From Nonomuraea guangzhouensis (GTDB lineage Bacteria; Actinomycetota; Actinomycetes; Streptosporangiales; Streptosporangiaceae), in NCBI RefSeq assembly GCF_019396345.1, contig NZ_JAHKRM010000020.1, forward strand, positions 1-64,000: a stretch of 64,000 nucleotides of DNA, in the 5' to 3' direction. Below the pieces are notes generated by a model. It did not search any database and was not told the origin of the DNA. It was given only the letters and a program-made list of their open reading frames with translations. The stretch's first letter is position 1. Every line of letters begins with the position of its first letter. The position numbers and the translations under genes are program-made. Below, piece after piece: positions 40,722 through 48,940 of the stretch.

Positions 40722-40806
40722 TGCATGAGGATGCAGGGCGTTTTGGTCGTGTGTCAACCACGAATAGGGAAGATGTCCGGGTACGGTGGCCGCAGATGGA
40801 GGGGCG

Positions 40807-41508
40807 ATGAGTGACTCGGCACCGGTGGCAGGCGCGTCCGGCGGCTCGGGTTCCGACGAGCCGGTCAAGATCAGCGTCCGCGAATCGGTCTTCCAGGCGC
40901 TGAAGGCCCGGCTCATGGATCACGACCTGGAGCCCGGGACGAAGCTGTCGATCGACGGACTCGCCCGCGAGCTCGACGTGTCGCAGACGCCGGTCCGCGA
41001 AGCGCTCGCCCGCTGCGAGTCGGAGGGGCTCGTCGTCCGCCGGCCCAACACCGGCTATCTGGTGGCTCCGCTGCTCGACCGGGCTGCCCTCGATGACCTG
41101 TACGACGTTCGGCTGCTCCTCGAACCGTCCGCCGCCGCGCGTGCCGCACGCTACGCCACGGCCGCCGAGGTGACCGCCATGCGGGAGTCGCTGGAGCAGA
41201 TGATGTCACCGCTGCTGGGCGACACCTACGAGGCGTACCGCGGCTTCGCGGAGCTGGACGCCCTGTTTCACAACGCGATCGCCGAGGCCAGCCGCAGCCC
41301 GCTCATCGCCGACACGCTACGCAGGTTCCGCGCGCACACCCATGGTTATCGCCTCTACTTCCGCCACGGGATCGCCACTCAGGCCGCCGATGAGCACCGC
41401 GCGGTGCTCGACGCCATCTGCCGCAAGGACCCCGAGACGGCGGCGAGCGCCATGACCGCCCACCTCGAGGCGTCGCGGTCACGCCTGACGAGCGCCTACG
41501 AAGCTTGA
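40807..41508 (+). CDS. GntR family regulator, FCD type
   Basis: 233 residues from ATG 40807, which has GGAGGGG just upstream; an earlier in-frame ATG (40786) lacks a good site. The winged helix is SVFQALKARLMDHDLEPGTKLSIDGLARELDVSQTPVREALARCESEGLVVRRPNTGYLVA. The FCD domain has DDLYDVRLLLEPSAAARAARY, ELDALFHNAIAEASRSPLIADTLRRFRAHTHGYRLYF and DEHRAVLDAICRKDPETAASAMTAHL. It probably represses the divergent importer. Its 3' end overlaps the convergent MerR gene by 13 bases. Confidence 0.93.
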   Translation: MSDSAPVAGASGGSGSDEPVKISVRESVFQALKARLMDHDLEPGTKLSIDGLARELDVSQTPVREALARCESEGLVVRRPNTGYLVAPLLDRAALDDLYDVRLLLEPSAAARAARYATAAEVTAMRESLEQMMSPLLGDTYEAYRGFAELDALFHNAIAEASRSPLIADTLRRFRAHTHGYRLYFRHGIATQAADEHRAVLDAICRKDPETAASAMTAHLEASRSRLTSAYEA

Positions 41509-41897
41509 CCCAGAGCCGTGTCAAAGGGCGGATAGCTCTCGTCGGACATTCGATCGGCCGCGTCGATGTAGTCGGCGAGAGCGGCGCGGGATCGGGCGAG
41601 CCGGTCCATCTGATCGTCCAGCCGCCGCAGCCGTGACCGCATCGCGGCCAGCAACTCGGGACAGCCGAGCAGCTCCGGGGCTTCTCCGACCGCACAGGGC
41701 AGCAGGTACGCGATGTCCTCAGAGGACAGACCCGCGCCAAGCAGGTGCCGGATCTGCTTCACCCGCAGTACGGCGTTCTCGTCGTACTCGCGATAACCGT
41801 TCGCGCCGCGCTCCGCCTCCAGCAGGCCCTGGGCTTCGTAGTAGCGCAGCTGATGGGCGTGCACGCCCGTCCGACGACTCAGTTCCCCGATCAGCAT
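41496..41897 (-). CDS. MerR family transcriptional regulator
   Basis: 133 residues. The MerR helix-turn-helix and wing are MLIGELSRRTGVHAHQLRYYEAQGLLEAERGANGYREYDENAV, followed by KQIRHLLGAGLSSEDIAYLLPC and the coiled-coil dimer helix AAMRSRLRRLDDQMDRLARSRAALADYIDAA. Two Cys (LLPCAVG and LLGCPEL) could be redox or metal contacts. It is divergent from the IRED-like reductase gene at 41947 and its promoter shows the long-spacer architecture of MerR targets. Confidence 0.92.
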   Translation of the reverse strand: MLIGELSRRTGVHAHQLRYYEAQGLLEAERGANGYREYDENAVLRVKQIRHLLGAGLSSEDIAYLLPCAVGEAPELLGCPELLAAMRSRLRRLDDQMDRLARSRAALADYIDAADRMSDESYPPFDTALGQAS

Positions 41898-41908
41898 CGA
41901 AACCTCAC

Positions 41909-41946
41909 TTGACCTTCACACCGGTATCAACGTTGACGATGCTGCC
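41909..41946 (+). promoter_or_regulatory. MerR-type promoter of reductase gene
   Basis: TTGACC (41909-41914) is followed, after 19-20 bases holding the imperfect palindrome TTCACACCGGTATCAA, by TGACGAT as a weak -10. Transcription would start about 41946, one base from the ATG, so the mRNA is probably leaderless. Over-long -35/-10 spacing is the hallmark of MerR-activated promoters. Confidence 0.6.
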
Positions 41947-42831
41947 ATGAACCGCAAAACCGACACACCCGTGACAGTCATCGGACTCGGCCTGATGGGC
42001 CGGGCACTCGCCGGCGCGTTCCTGAAGGCCGGGCATCCCACAACCGTGTGGAACCGTACGACCTCCAGGGCCGACCACCTGGTGGCCGAGGGCGCACGCT
42101 TGGCGCCGACGGTTGGCGACGCGCTCAAGGCAAGCCCTCTGACGATCATCTGCGTCACCGACTACCCGGCCATGCGCGAGCTGCTCGGCGCGAGCGACGG
42201 CGAGCTGGACGGCAAGATGTTGATCAACCTGACCTCGGGCGACTCGGCCCAGGCCCGGGAAACCGCCCAATGGGCCGAGCAGCGCGGCGCCCATTACCTG
42301 GACGGCGCCATCATGGCCATCCCGTCGGCGATCGGGACCGCGGAGGCGGTGATCCTGCACAGCGGGCCGCGGCCGGACTTCGAGGCGCACAAGCCGACGC
42401 TCGACGCGCTCGGCACGGTCACCTACCTGGGTGCGGACCATGGGCTGGCGTCGCTGTACGACGTGGCCGGCCTCGCCATGATGTGGAGCGTCCTGAACGC
42501 CTGGCTCCAGGGCACCGCCCTGCTCAGGACGGCCGGTGTGGACGCCGCGACGTACGCGCCTTTTGCGCGGCAGATCGCCGCCGAGGTGGCCGGATGGCTG
42601 CCTGGTTATGCCGAGCAGATCGACAGCGGCTCCTTCCCGGCCGAGGTGTCGGCCCTGGAGACCGACGCGCGGGCGATGGCCCACCTGATCGAGGAGAGCG
42701 AGGCGGTGGGCGTCAACGCCGAACTGCCGAAGTTGATCAAGGCGATGGCCGACCGCTCGATCGCCGCCGGACACGGTGGGGAGCAGTATCCCGTGCTGAT
42801 CGAGGAATTCGGCAAACCCCGCAACGACTGA
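41947..42831 (+). CDS. NADP-binding oxidoreductase, imine reductase/beta-hydroxyacid dehydrogenase-like
   Basis: 294 residues. VTVIGLGLMGRALAGAFLKAGH (9-30) is the Rossmann motif, with WNRT at the end of strand 2 suggesting NADPH preference. LINLTSGDSAQAR and YLDGAIMAIPSAIGTAEAVILHSGP resemble imine reductase/reductive aminase proteins (usually G.(I/V)M..P..IG). The C-terminal half is the helical dimer domain (SLYDVAGLAMMWSVLNAWLQGTALL). It has no room for a ribosome-binding site before ATG 41947, consistent with leaderless translation from the MerR-type promoter. Confidence 0.87.
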   Translation: MNRKTDTPVTVIGLGLMGRALAGAFLKAGHPTTVWNRTTSRADHLVAEGARLAPTVGDALKASPLTIICVTDYPAMRELLGASDGELDGKMLINLTSGDSAQARETAQWAEQRGAHYLDGAIMAIPSAIGTAEAVILHSGPRPDFEAHKPTLDALGTVTYLGADHGLASLYDVAGLAMMWSVLNAWLQGTALLRTAGVDAATYAPFARQIAAEVAGWLPGYAEQIDSGSFPAEVSALETDARAMAHLIEESEAVGVNAELPKLIKAMADRSIAAGHGGEQYPVLIEEFGKPRND

Positions 42832-42839
42832 CCCTGGCA

Positions 42840-42885
42840 AGAGGCTCTTCGCCCGTAACCGGGCGGCGCCGGGAGAAGAGCCTCT
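42840..42885. terminator. Bidirectional terminator hairpin
   Basis: AGAGGCTCTTC (42840-42850) pairs perfectly with GAAGAGCCTCT (42875-42885) around a GC-rich loop. It lies exactly between the converging reductase and GH89 genes and serves both. Confidence 0.75.
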
Positions 42886-42895
42886 CGTCCGCGGG

Positions 42896-45800
42896 CTATT
42901 GTCCCGGAGTGCCGTACACGCTGACCTCCGTGAGGTGGAATGACAGGTTGGCGGTGTTGTGGGTGCCGACCACCCGGACGTAGCGGGCCCTCGCCTCGGT
43001 GGTCATGGTGTCTCCGGCGTCGGTCGTGGCCCGGGGGCCGCGGCGGCCGCCGAGGGTGTACCAGGTGGTGCCGTCGAGGCTCCCCTCCAGCCGGTACTCG
43101 TAGTAGCGCCCGCCCCCGACATAGTTGCGTACATTGACGCGTGAGATGTCGTTGACCGTGCCCAGGTCGACCTGCCACCAGGTGGTGTCCCAGGTCAGCT
43201 GGCTGGCGAAGTACGGTGAGTTGGCGCGGTTGCCGTCGTTCGCGTGTTCCGGGCCCCGGTTCGGCTCCCAGCTCAGCGCGGTGACCGGTTTGCGGAGGCT
43301 CTGCAGCGTGTCCTGCGCGCCGTCGCGGGCGGTCGACGGGGTCGATGCCGGATCGGTCAGCATGGCGACCGCCTGCTGGCCGGTGTACCGGTTGGCCGCG
43401 CTGACGAACAGGCCGGCGTCGAGCGTGGCGCCGGTGCCCGGGACGGGGGCCGATCCGATCAGCGACCAGTTCTTGCCGTCGCTGCTGCACGAGCCGGTCA
43501 GCCGGTCGCCGGACTTGCCGATGCGCACCTGCACGGGCGGTGTGAACCCGCCCACTTCCGTGTACGAGTCGAACTGCCCGTTGCCGTCGGAATCCCAGCT
43601 GAACAGGCAGCCGTGACCAGGGGTGATGGCGATGTTCGCGTAGCCGGTGGAACCGGGGGTGGCCAGGTCGTTGCTCACCACCAGCCCAGCGCGGGTGTAG
43701 TCCGACGAGCCGTCCTGCCGCAGCACCGTGCTCGCGAGCTGCTGCCCGTCGGCCAGGGCGCCCTTGCGGTAGGCGGTGGCCAGCTCGTTGGTCTCCCGCC
43801 ACAGGTCCGCGCCACTCGCCGCGATCGCGATCCCGCCGTCGACGGGGGCGAATTCGGCCTGTGTGTTGCTCATCGTCTGGTACGACGTGGGCACGGCTCC
43901 GGCGATCAGCAGGCGGGTCGAGGCCCGGTCCTGCCGGGCGACGTCGTCGGATCGCCAGGAGGCGGTGACGTCCAGTGCCGGCGTACCGCCTGGGGCGCTG
44001 TCGGCGGGAACGGTCACCGTCCACGTCGTGGTGAGCTTCTCGCGCGGGGCGACGTGGTCGGCGCGGGTCGGGGAGGTCGCCCGGACCTGGTATCCGCGTG
44101 GGGCATCAAGCCCGAGCGTCACCTTGCCGGTGGGCCGCAGCGCGTTGTCGTTGGTGAACACGGCGGTGACCTGCACCGTCTCACCCGGCTTGACGCCCTT
44201 GCGGTCGACCCCGACGGTCACCGCGCCGTCCGGCACCGCGGCCACCCGGCTCGCTTCGCGGTAGAAGTCGCCGCTCGGTTCGGAGGCCAGCCTGGTGCCG
44301 GCTTTGGCCCAGCCCTGGGCGACGGCGAGCCAGTCGATCGGCTCGGGGTACTCCTTGCCCGAGCGCAGCGCGGTCTTCAGGCTGTCGAAGAACAGCTGCC
44401 ACCGCTTGACGTAGTACTGCCCGACGAGGCCGTTCATCTCCCTGCGTGCGTAGTCCTGCAGCCGGGCGCCGCCGGCCCAGAGCGTGACCAGCGACTTGAG
44501 GTTGTAGTCCAGGGTCGCCGCTTCGGCCGGTGTGGCGGCCTGGCGGCGGGCCTCCTTCTGCCATGCCCCGAGCAGGAAGTTCTCATCGGTGCCGAGCAGC
44601 CGGTCCATCAGCCGCATCTGGTCCAGCCACTGGCCGGTGAGGCGCTCGAAGCGTTCGAGATCCTTGGCGCGGTAGGCGGCGCGGATCTTGGGCAACTGCA
44701 GCCGGCTGTGGTTGGCAAGCACCTGCCGGGCGACGTCGACGAGGTCGTAGCGGTAGGCGCCGGAACCGCGTAGGCGCCGGTCGATCTGGAGCAGCTCGTC
44801 GAGTGCCTTGTCGAAGGTGGCGATGTCGTACTGCAGGGGGTAGCCGGTGTTCGCCAGGCCGGGCTCGTCGTCGTACAGGCCGGTGACGTGCCGGGAGTCG
44901 GCGCCGGCGGGCCAGCTGTAGACGGTGTCGAGCAGGATCTGCCAGGCCGCCTTGGCGTGCGGATCCTCGCCGCCGTATCGGGCGGTGGCGTAGTCGCTGA
45001 ACCACTGCCGCATGTCGACCGGGCCGTCCTGCCACGGCAGGTCGGTGAAGAACGCGACCGCGGCCGGGTTGTTGTCGATGGCCTCGGGCATCAGCGCGAT
45101 GCCGTTCATCGCCGTGCCGGCCTTGTTGCGCCATGCGTGGAACTTCTCGTTCCACAGTGTCAACCTGGCGCCGAGGTTGAAATGACCGCCGAAGTTCCAG
45201 ATGGTGCCGAACGCGTATCCGGTGCCCAGGAAGTCCTTGTCCCGGTCGGTGATGCCGGACTCCTCGCTGATGCCGTCGACGATGAACATCTTGGTGCGGT
45301 CGATGGCCTGGAGCGTCGCCGGCAGCGGGTTGCTCTGCCAGCCCAGGATCGTCCACAGCGCGTTGGGATGGGCGGTGTTCAACGCCCGCTGCACCGCTTG
45401 GGACGCCTGCGCGACGTTGACCGTTCCGGCCGTGCCACCCTCGTGCAGCAGGTCCATCTTGTACATCGTGCTGGCCCCGAACAGTTCGGTCTGCACCCGA
45501 TAGAACGTGGCCGCGACGCGGTCGAAGATGGGATTCGTCGGGTCGAGCCAGTGCGGGCGTTCGAGCTGGTTCCAGGTGCCCTGCGGGACCGTGTTGGCCC
45601 CCGGATTGCGGACCTTGAAGTCCGTCGGCACGGTGCCGAAATAGCCGGGCAGCACGGGGACCATGCCCAATGACCGGAGGCGGTCGGCCATCTTGCGGCC
45701 GAGCTCGATCCGTTGATCGATGAGTCGCTGGGAGATCGGGCTGTCGGTGCAGCACATGTTCTGCAGCAGCCACCAGGACTGGTGGCCCGGCTGCGGGATC

Positions 45801-46444
45801 CACTGGCGCGTCTCCTGGTCGGAGTAGCCGAACTCCTTGAGGGCGCGCTGGTAGACCGCCTCCTGGCCCTCGTAGACGAGCACCTCGTTGATGCCGTGCA
45901 GCGCCAGGACGTCGATCCGCCGCTGCCACTCCTGCCAGCTCAGGTACGCGCCCGCGTACCCCTGGTTGGTGTCGTTGAGGGCGAAGCGGTGATCCACCGA
46001 GGAGGTCTTGGCGATGGGGGCCGCGGGCAGGGGGAGGCGCAGGGGCAGGTCGACCTGGGAGCCGTTGATCGAGATGTCGGCGTGGGCCACCTGGCGCAGG
46101 TAGTAGCCGAAGCCGGTCAGTTGGGCCGCGGGGGTCGTACCGGCGACGACAAGGCGACCGTTTTCGGCCTGCACCAGGTACCGGTCCCGGCCGGTGCCCT
46201 TGTCGATCGTGCGCAGGGTGACCTGCTTGGCGCGGGATGTCCCGATCAGTCGTTCCAGAGCCTGCGCCGCTGGGCTGTCGAGCCGGGCGGGCGCCGGCTG
46301 TGCGGATACCTCGGCCACCGCCCCGGGCTGGGAAACGAGCGGCGCGGCGAGCGTCGTGAGTAGGACGGCGAGCGCCATCAGGTGGGGTCGCCATCGTCGC
46401 GATAAGTGCGCGGCGGAGCTATGCGGTTCGCGGGAACGGGTCAT
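42896..46444 (-). CDS. Secreted alpha-N-acetylglucosaminidase (GH89, NAGLU-like) with C-terminal F5/8C domain
   Basis: 1182 residues from ATG 46444 (GGAGG upstream). The signal peptide HLMALAVLLTTLAAPLVSQPGAVA is followed by the NAGLU N-terminal domain (AAQALERLIG...GYYLRQVAHADIS). The catalytic barrel has LALHGINEVLVYEGQEAVYQ, MCCTDSPISQRLIDQRIELG, LGMVPVLPGYFGTVP, DLLHEGGTAGTVN, WTILGWQSNP, IVDGISEESG and GTIWNFGGHFNLGARL. A helical domain, an NPCBM-associated-like stretch (GETVQVTAVFTNDNALRPTG) and an F5/8 type C domain (WWQVDLGTVNDISRVNVRNY...YEYRLEGS...ARYVRVVGTHNTANLSFHLTEVSVYG) follow. It removes terminal alpha-linked GlcNAc from glycans outside the cell. The divergent ROK gene likely controls it. 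Confidence 0.95.
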   Translation of the reverse strand: MTRSREPHSSAAHLSRRWRPHLMALAVLLTTLAAPLVSQPGAVAEVSAQPAPARLDSPAAQALERLIGTSRAKQVTLRTIDKGTGRDRYLVQAENGRLVVAGTTPAAQLTGFGYYLRQVAHADISINGSQVDLPLRLPLPAAPIAKTSSVDHRFALNDTNQGYAGAYLSWQEWQRRIDVLALHGINEVLVYEGQEAVYQRALKEFGYSDQETRQWIPQPGHQSWWLLQNMCCTDSPISQRLIDQRIELGRKMADRLRSLGMVPVLPGYFGTVPTDFKVRNPGANTVPQGTWNQLERPHWLDPTNPIFDRVAATFYRVQTELFGASTMYKMDLLHEGGTAGTVNVAQASQAVQRALNTAHPNALWTILGWQSNPLPATLQAIDRTKMFIVDGISEESGITDRDKDFLGTGYAFGTIWNFGGHFNLGARLTLWNEKFHAWRNKAGTAMNGIALMPEAIDNNPAAVAFFTDLPWQDGPVDMRQWFSDYATARYGGEDPHAKAAWQILLDTVYSWPAGADSRHVTGLYDDEPGLANTGYPLQYDIATFDKALDELLQIDRRLRGSGAYRYDLVDVARQVLANHSRLQLPKIRAAYRAKDLERFERLTGQWLDQMRLMDRLLGTDENFLLGAWQKEARRQAATPAEAATLDYNLKSLVTLWAGGARLQDYARREMNGLVGQYYVKRWQLFFDSLKTALRSGKEYPEPIDWLAVAQGWAKAGTRLASEPSGDFYREASRVAAVPDGAVTVGVDRKGVKPGETVQVTAVFTNDNALRPTGKVTLGLDAPRGYQVRATSPTRADHVAPREKLTTTWTVTVPADSAPGGTPALDVTASWRSDDVARQDRASTRLLIAGAVPTSYQTMSNTQAEFAPVDGGIAIAASGADLWRETNELATAYRKGALADGQQLASTVLRQDGSSDYTRAGLVVSNDLATPGSTGYANIAITPGHGCLFSWDSDGNGQFDSYTEVGGFTPPVQVRIGKSGDRLTGSCSSDGKNWSLIGSAPVPGTGATLDAGLFVSAANRYTGQQAVAMLTDPASTPSTARDGAQDTLQSLRKPVTALSWEPNRGPEHANDGNRANSPYFASQLTWDTTWWQVDLGTVNDISRVNVRNYVGGGRYYEYRLEGSLDGTTWYTLGGRRGPRATTDAGDTMTTEARARYVRVVGTHNTANLSFHLTEVSVYGTPGQ

Positions 46445-46479
46445 CGGGCGGCCACCTCCGGACCATTTATGTAGCGACC

Positions 46480-46500
46480 TTTCGTAAGCTCGCTGCGAAA
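46480..46500. promoter_or_regulatory. Inverted repeat between GH89 and ROK genes
   Basis: TTTCG (46480-46484) and CGAAA (46496-46500) flank 11 bases in the AT-rich 92-bp divergent spacer. Fits a ROK/NagC-like operator; short arms make this tentative. Confidence 0.4.
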
Positions 46501-46536
46501 TATACTCAGCCACAGGTGCCAGGAGGTCAAGATCAG

Positions 46537-47721
46537 ATGAACGAGGAACGGCCGGCGGGCACGCCGGTGCTGCGCAGGATGAACCGGGCCGCGGTGCTCG
46601 ACGCCGTCCGGCAGTGCGCGCCCGAGCCGGTGCGGCTGGCCGAGCTCGCCCGGCTGACCGAGCTCACCCGCCCGACGGTCACCCAAGCCGTAGAAGATCT
46701 GCTGGCCGCCGACTGGCTGCGGCAGCACGCACCCGAGCCGGCCACGGTGGGCAGACCGGCGACGCGGTTCTCACTGAACGGCCGGGCGGCACCCGTGCTC
46801 GCCCTGGACGTGGGGCCGCACACCGTGACGGCGGGGGTCGCCGACCTCGCCGGTGAGCACCTCGCGGTGATTCGCCGGGCGGTCCGTCGTCGCGATGCCC
46901 AGCACCTGCTCGACGCCGTGGATGAGACAGCGGGTGAGGCGCTGGCGGCGGCCGGCCTGGCCGCTGAGCGGATCTCGGCCGTCACCGCGGGGACTCCGGG
47001 CATCGTCGAGGCGACCACCGGCCGGGTGCTGTTCGCCCCGAGCATGCCGGGCTGGTCGGAGATCGATCTGGTCGGCCACCTGCGGGCCCGTTTCAGGTGC
47101 CCGGTCACGGTGGAGAACGATGCGAACCTGGCCGCCCTGGCGGCGGCCCACCAGCGCACCGGCCCGGTCACCCTGCTCGCGGTTCAGTGGGGGGAGCGGC
47201 TGGGAGCCGGTGTCGTGATCGACGGGCGGTTGCATCGGGGCGCGGGACAGGCCGGGGAGATCGGCTTCATCCGTGCGGCCGGCGGCCTTCCCGACGCGAC
47301 CGGGGACGGTCGTGGGCCGTTGGAGCGCGCGATCGGGGCCGAGGCGATCGTCGAGCTCGCCCGCCGCAGCGCCGCAGCGCAGCCGGGGTCCAGGCTCGCC
47401 GGCGTGACATCCCCGGCTGCCGTCTTCGCGGCCGCCGGGGACGACCCGATCGCCGCCGAGGTCGTCGACCAGGTCGCCGCCACCTTCGCCGAAGCGATCG
47501 CGCCCGTCGTCCTCGTACTGTCGCCGCACGCGATAGTGATCGGTGGCGGCATCGCCCGAGCCGGCTCGGTCCTGCTGGACGCGATCGCACGGCACCTCGA
47601 AGACCTGACCCTCACCCCGCCAAGCGTGGAACTGTCGGCGCTGGCCGAGAACACCGTGCTCACCGGCGCGATCCAGCTGGCCCTGGACGAGGTGTGGCGC
47701 GACACCCTGGCTGCCTGCTGA
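46537..47721 (+). CDS. ROK family transcriptional regulator (NagC/XylR-like)
   Basis: 394 residues from ATG 46537 (AGGAGG ten bases upstream). The N-terminal winged helix is NRAAVLDAVRQCAPEPVRLAELARLTELTRPTVTQAVEDLLAADWL. The ROK domain has VLALDVGPHTVTAGVADLAG (phosphate-1), TAGTPGIVEATTGRVLFAPSMPGW, VTVENDANLAALAAAHQ and GAGQAGEIGFIRAAGG. The usual zinc-binding CxCGxxGC stretch after the GEIGF motif is absent. It probably senses GlcNAc or a related sugar and controls the divergent GH89 gene. A sugar kinase is less likely given the HTH domain. Confidence 0.92.
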   Translation: MNEERPAGTPVLRRMNRAAVLDAVRQCAPEPVRLAELARLTELTRPTVTQAVEDLLAADWLRQHAPEPATVGRPATRFSLNGRAAPVLALDVGPHTVTAGVADLAGEHLAVIRRAVRRRDAQHLLDAVDETAGEALAAAGLAAERISAVTAGTPGIVEATTGRVLFAPSMPGWSEIDLVGHLRARFRCPVTVENDANLAALAAAHQRTGPVTLLAVQWGERLGAGVVIDGRLHRGAGQAGEIGFIRAAGGLPDATGDGRGPLERAIGAEAIVELARRSAAAQPGSRLAGVTSPAAVFAAAGDDPIAAEVVDQVAATFAEAIAPVVLVLSPHAIVIGGGIARAGSVLLDAIARHLEDLTLTPPSVELSALAENTVLTGAIQLALDEVWRDTLAAC

Positions 47722-47728
47722 TCGGCTG

Positions 47729-48091
47729 CTAGTTCGTGTGGAGTGCCGCGTCGAGGATCGAGTCCAGGACCCCCTGCGAACTCTGGAGCTGGCTGATCAT
47801 CTTGGCGAGGTGCGCGCGTTCGCGCCGTAAGTCGTCGATGAAGGTCGGGCAGCCGGCAGGCACCATCAGTTCGTCATCTCCGTGTACGCAGTGCAGGACC
47901 CGGGCGATGACCGCGGTGGAAAGCCCGGCGGCGAGCAGGGCGCGGATGTGGCGCACCGCCGCGACGTCCGCCTCGGTGTACTCGCGGTAGCCGTTGTCCA
48001 GGCGGACCGGCCTGAGGAGACCCTGCTCCTCGTAGTAGCGCAGCAGCCGCCTGTTCACCCCGGTCTTGTGAGCCAGGTCGCCGATCCGCAT
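47729..48091 (-). CDS. MerR family transcriptional regulator
   Basis: 120 residues from ATG 48091. MRIGDLAHKTGVNRRLLRYYEEQGLLRPVRLDNGYREYTEADV is the MerR DNA-binding region, RHIRALLAAGLSTAVIARVL the second wing, and DDLRRERAHLAKMISQLQSSQGVLDSIL the coiled coil. Cys residues flank the VHGDDELMVPAGC stretch. Divergent from the SDR gene at 48175, with a long-spacer promoter between, as for the MerR/reductase pair at 41.9 kb; the two regulators are paralogues. Confidence 0.92.
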   Translation of the reverse strand: MRIGDLAHKTGVNRRLLRYYEEQGLLRPVRLDNGYREYTEADVAAVRHIRALLAAGLSTAVIARVLHCVHGDDELMVPAGCPTFIDDLRRERAHLAKMISQLQSSQGVLDSILDAALHTN

Positions 48092-48104
48092 CCGATTCCT
48101 TCCG

Positions 48105-48136
48105 TTGACCTTCACATGGATGTGATGCCTTACCGT
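48105..48136 (+). promoter_or_regulatory. MerR-type promoter of SDR gene
   Basis: TTGACC (48105-48110), 20-base spacer and TACCGT (48131-48136) form an over-spaced promoter. The spacer contains the perfect inverted repeat TCACATGGATGTGA (48112-48125), the expected MerR dimer site. Confidence 0.72.
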
Positions 48137-48174
48137 CGCGAGTATCGCCCATCCAGAAAGCAAGGAGCATGTCG

Positions 48175-48834
48175 ATGCCGGGTGCCGTGATCATTGGTGC
48201 AGGTCCTGGGATCGGGCAGGCGGTAGCTCGCAGGTTCGCCAGGGAGGGGTTGCCGATCGGGCTGATCGCCCGGAGCGACCGGACGTTGCGTGCCGCGGCC
48301 GAGGCGGTCGCTCCCAGTGGCGTCCCCGTTGTCACGTTGGAGGCCGACAGTACAGACCAGGCCGGGCTGAACGCCGCGCTCGACGCGGTTGTCCGCGAGC
48401 ACGGCGTACCGGACGTCGTGGTGTACAACGCCGCGATCATCCAGGCGGACGCGCCGGGCGAGCTGTCGGTACGCGGTCACATGGAGGCCTGGGCGGTGAA
48501 CGTGGTCGGCGCGCTCAACGCCGCGGCGCACGTCGCGCCCGCCATGGCGGCCCGCGGGAACGGAACGATCCTCATCACGGGCGGCATGCCCGAGCCCAAG
48601 CCGCAGTACGTGAGCCTCTCCCTGGGCAAGGCAGGTGTCCGTACCCTGGTCACGCTGCTCGACCAGGAGTACGGCCCCGCCGGGGTGCACGTGGCGAGCG
48701 TCACCGTGGCCGGCCCTGTGGCCCCGGGCACCGACTTCGACCCGGACGACATCGCCGAGCACTACTGGCAACTGCACACGCAGCCACGAGACCAGTGGAC
48801 CCGGGAGGCTCTGCACGCGGGCTCCCCGGGATGA
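48175..48834 (+). CDS. Short-chain dehydrogenase/reductase (SDR)
   Basis: 219 residues. VIIGAGPGIGQAVARRFAREG is the NAD(P)-binding motif, VVVYNAAIIQ replaces the usual NNAG, and ITGGMPEPKPQYVSLSLGKAGVRTL contains YVSLSLGK, an atypical YxxxxxxK spacing in place of the canonical catalytic YxxxK. So catalysis may be altered. An AAGGAG lies seven bases before ATG 48175; an ATG at 48169 is too close to it. It is probably activated by the divergent MerR protein. Confidence 0.86.
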   Translation: MPGAVIIGAGPGIGQAVARRFAREGLPIGLIARSDRTLRAAAEAVAPSGVPVVTLEADSTDQAGLNAALDAVVREHGVPDVVVYNAAIIQADAPGELSVRGHMEAWAVNVVGALNAAAHVAPAMAARGNGTILITGGMPEPKPQYVSLSLGKAGVRTLVTLLDQEYGPAGVHVASVTVAGPVAPGTDFDPDDIAEHYWQLHTQPRDQWTREALHAGSPG

Positions 48835-48940
48835 CCGGCGCGGAGCCACAGGTCCCGAGTGTGGCGGCGGTGTAGAGATAAGGGGCGGGTACCGTGCAGA
48901 CGGTCGCATGGATGGGGTGCCGCTCCTACCGTCGGAGAGT

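Noticed and set aside
39263..40810. A 515-codon plus-strand frame across the sugar-binding lipoprotein gene
   Set aside because: The minus strand encodes a complete lipoprotein with signal peptide and solute-binding motifs; the plus frame has no recognisable domain.
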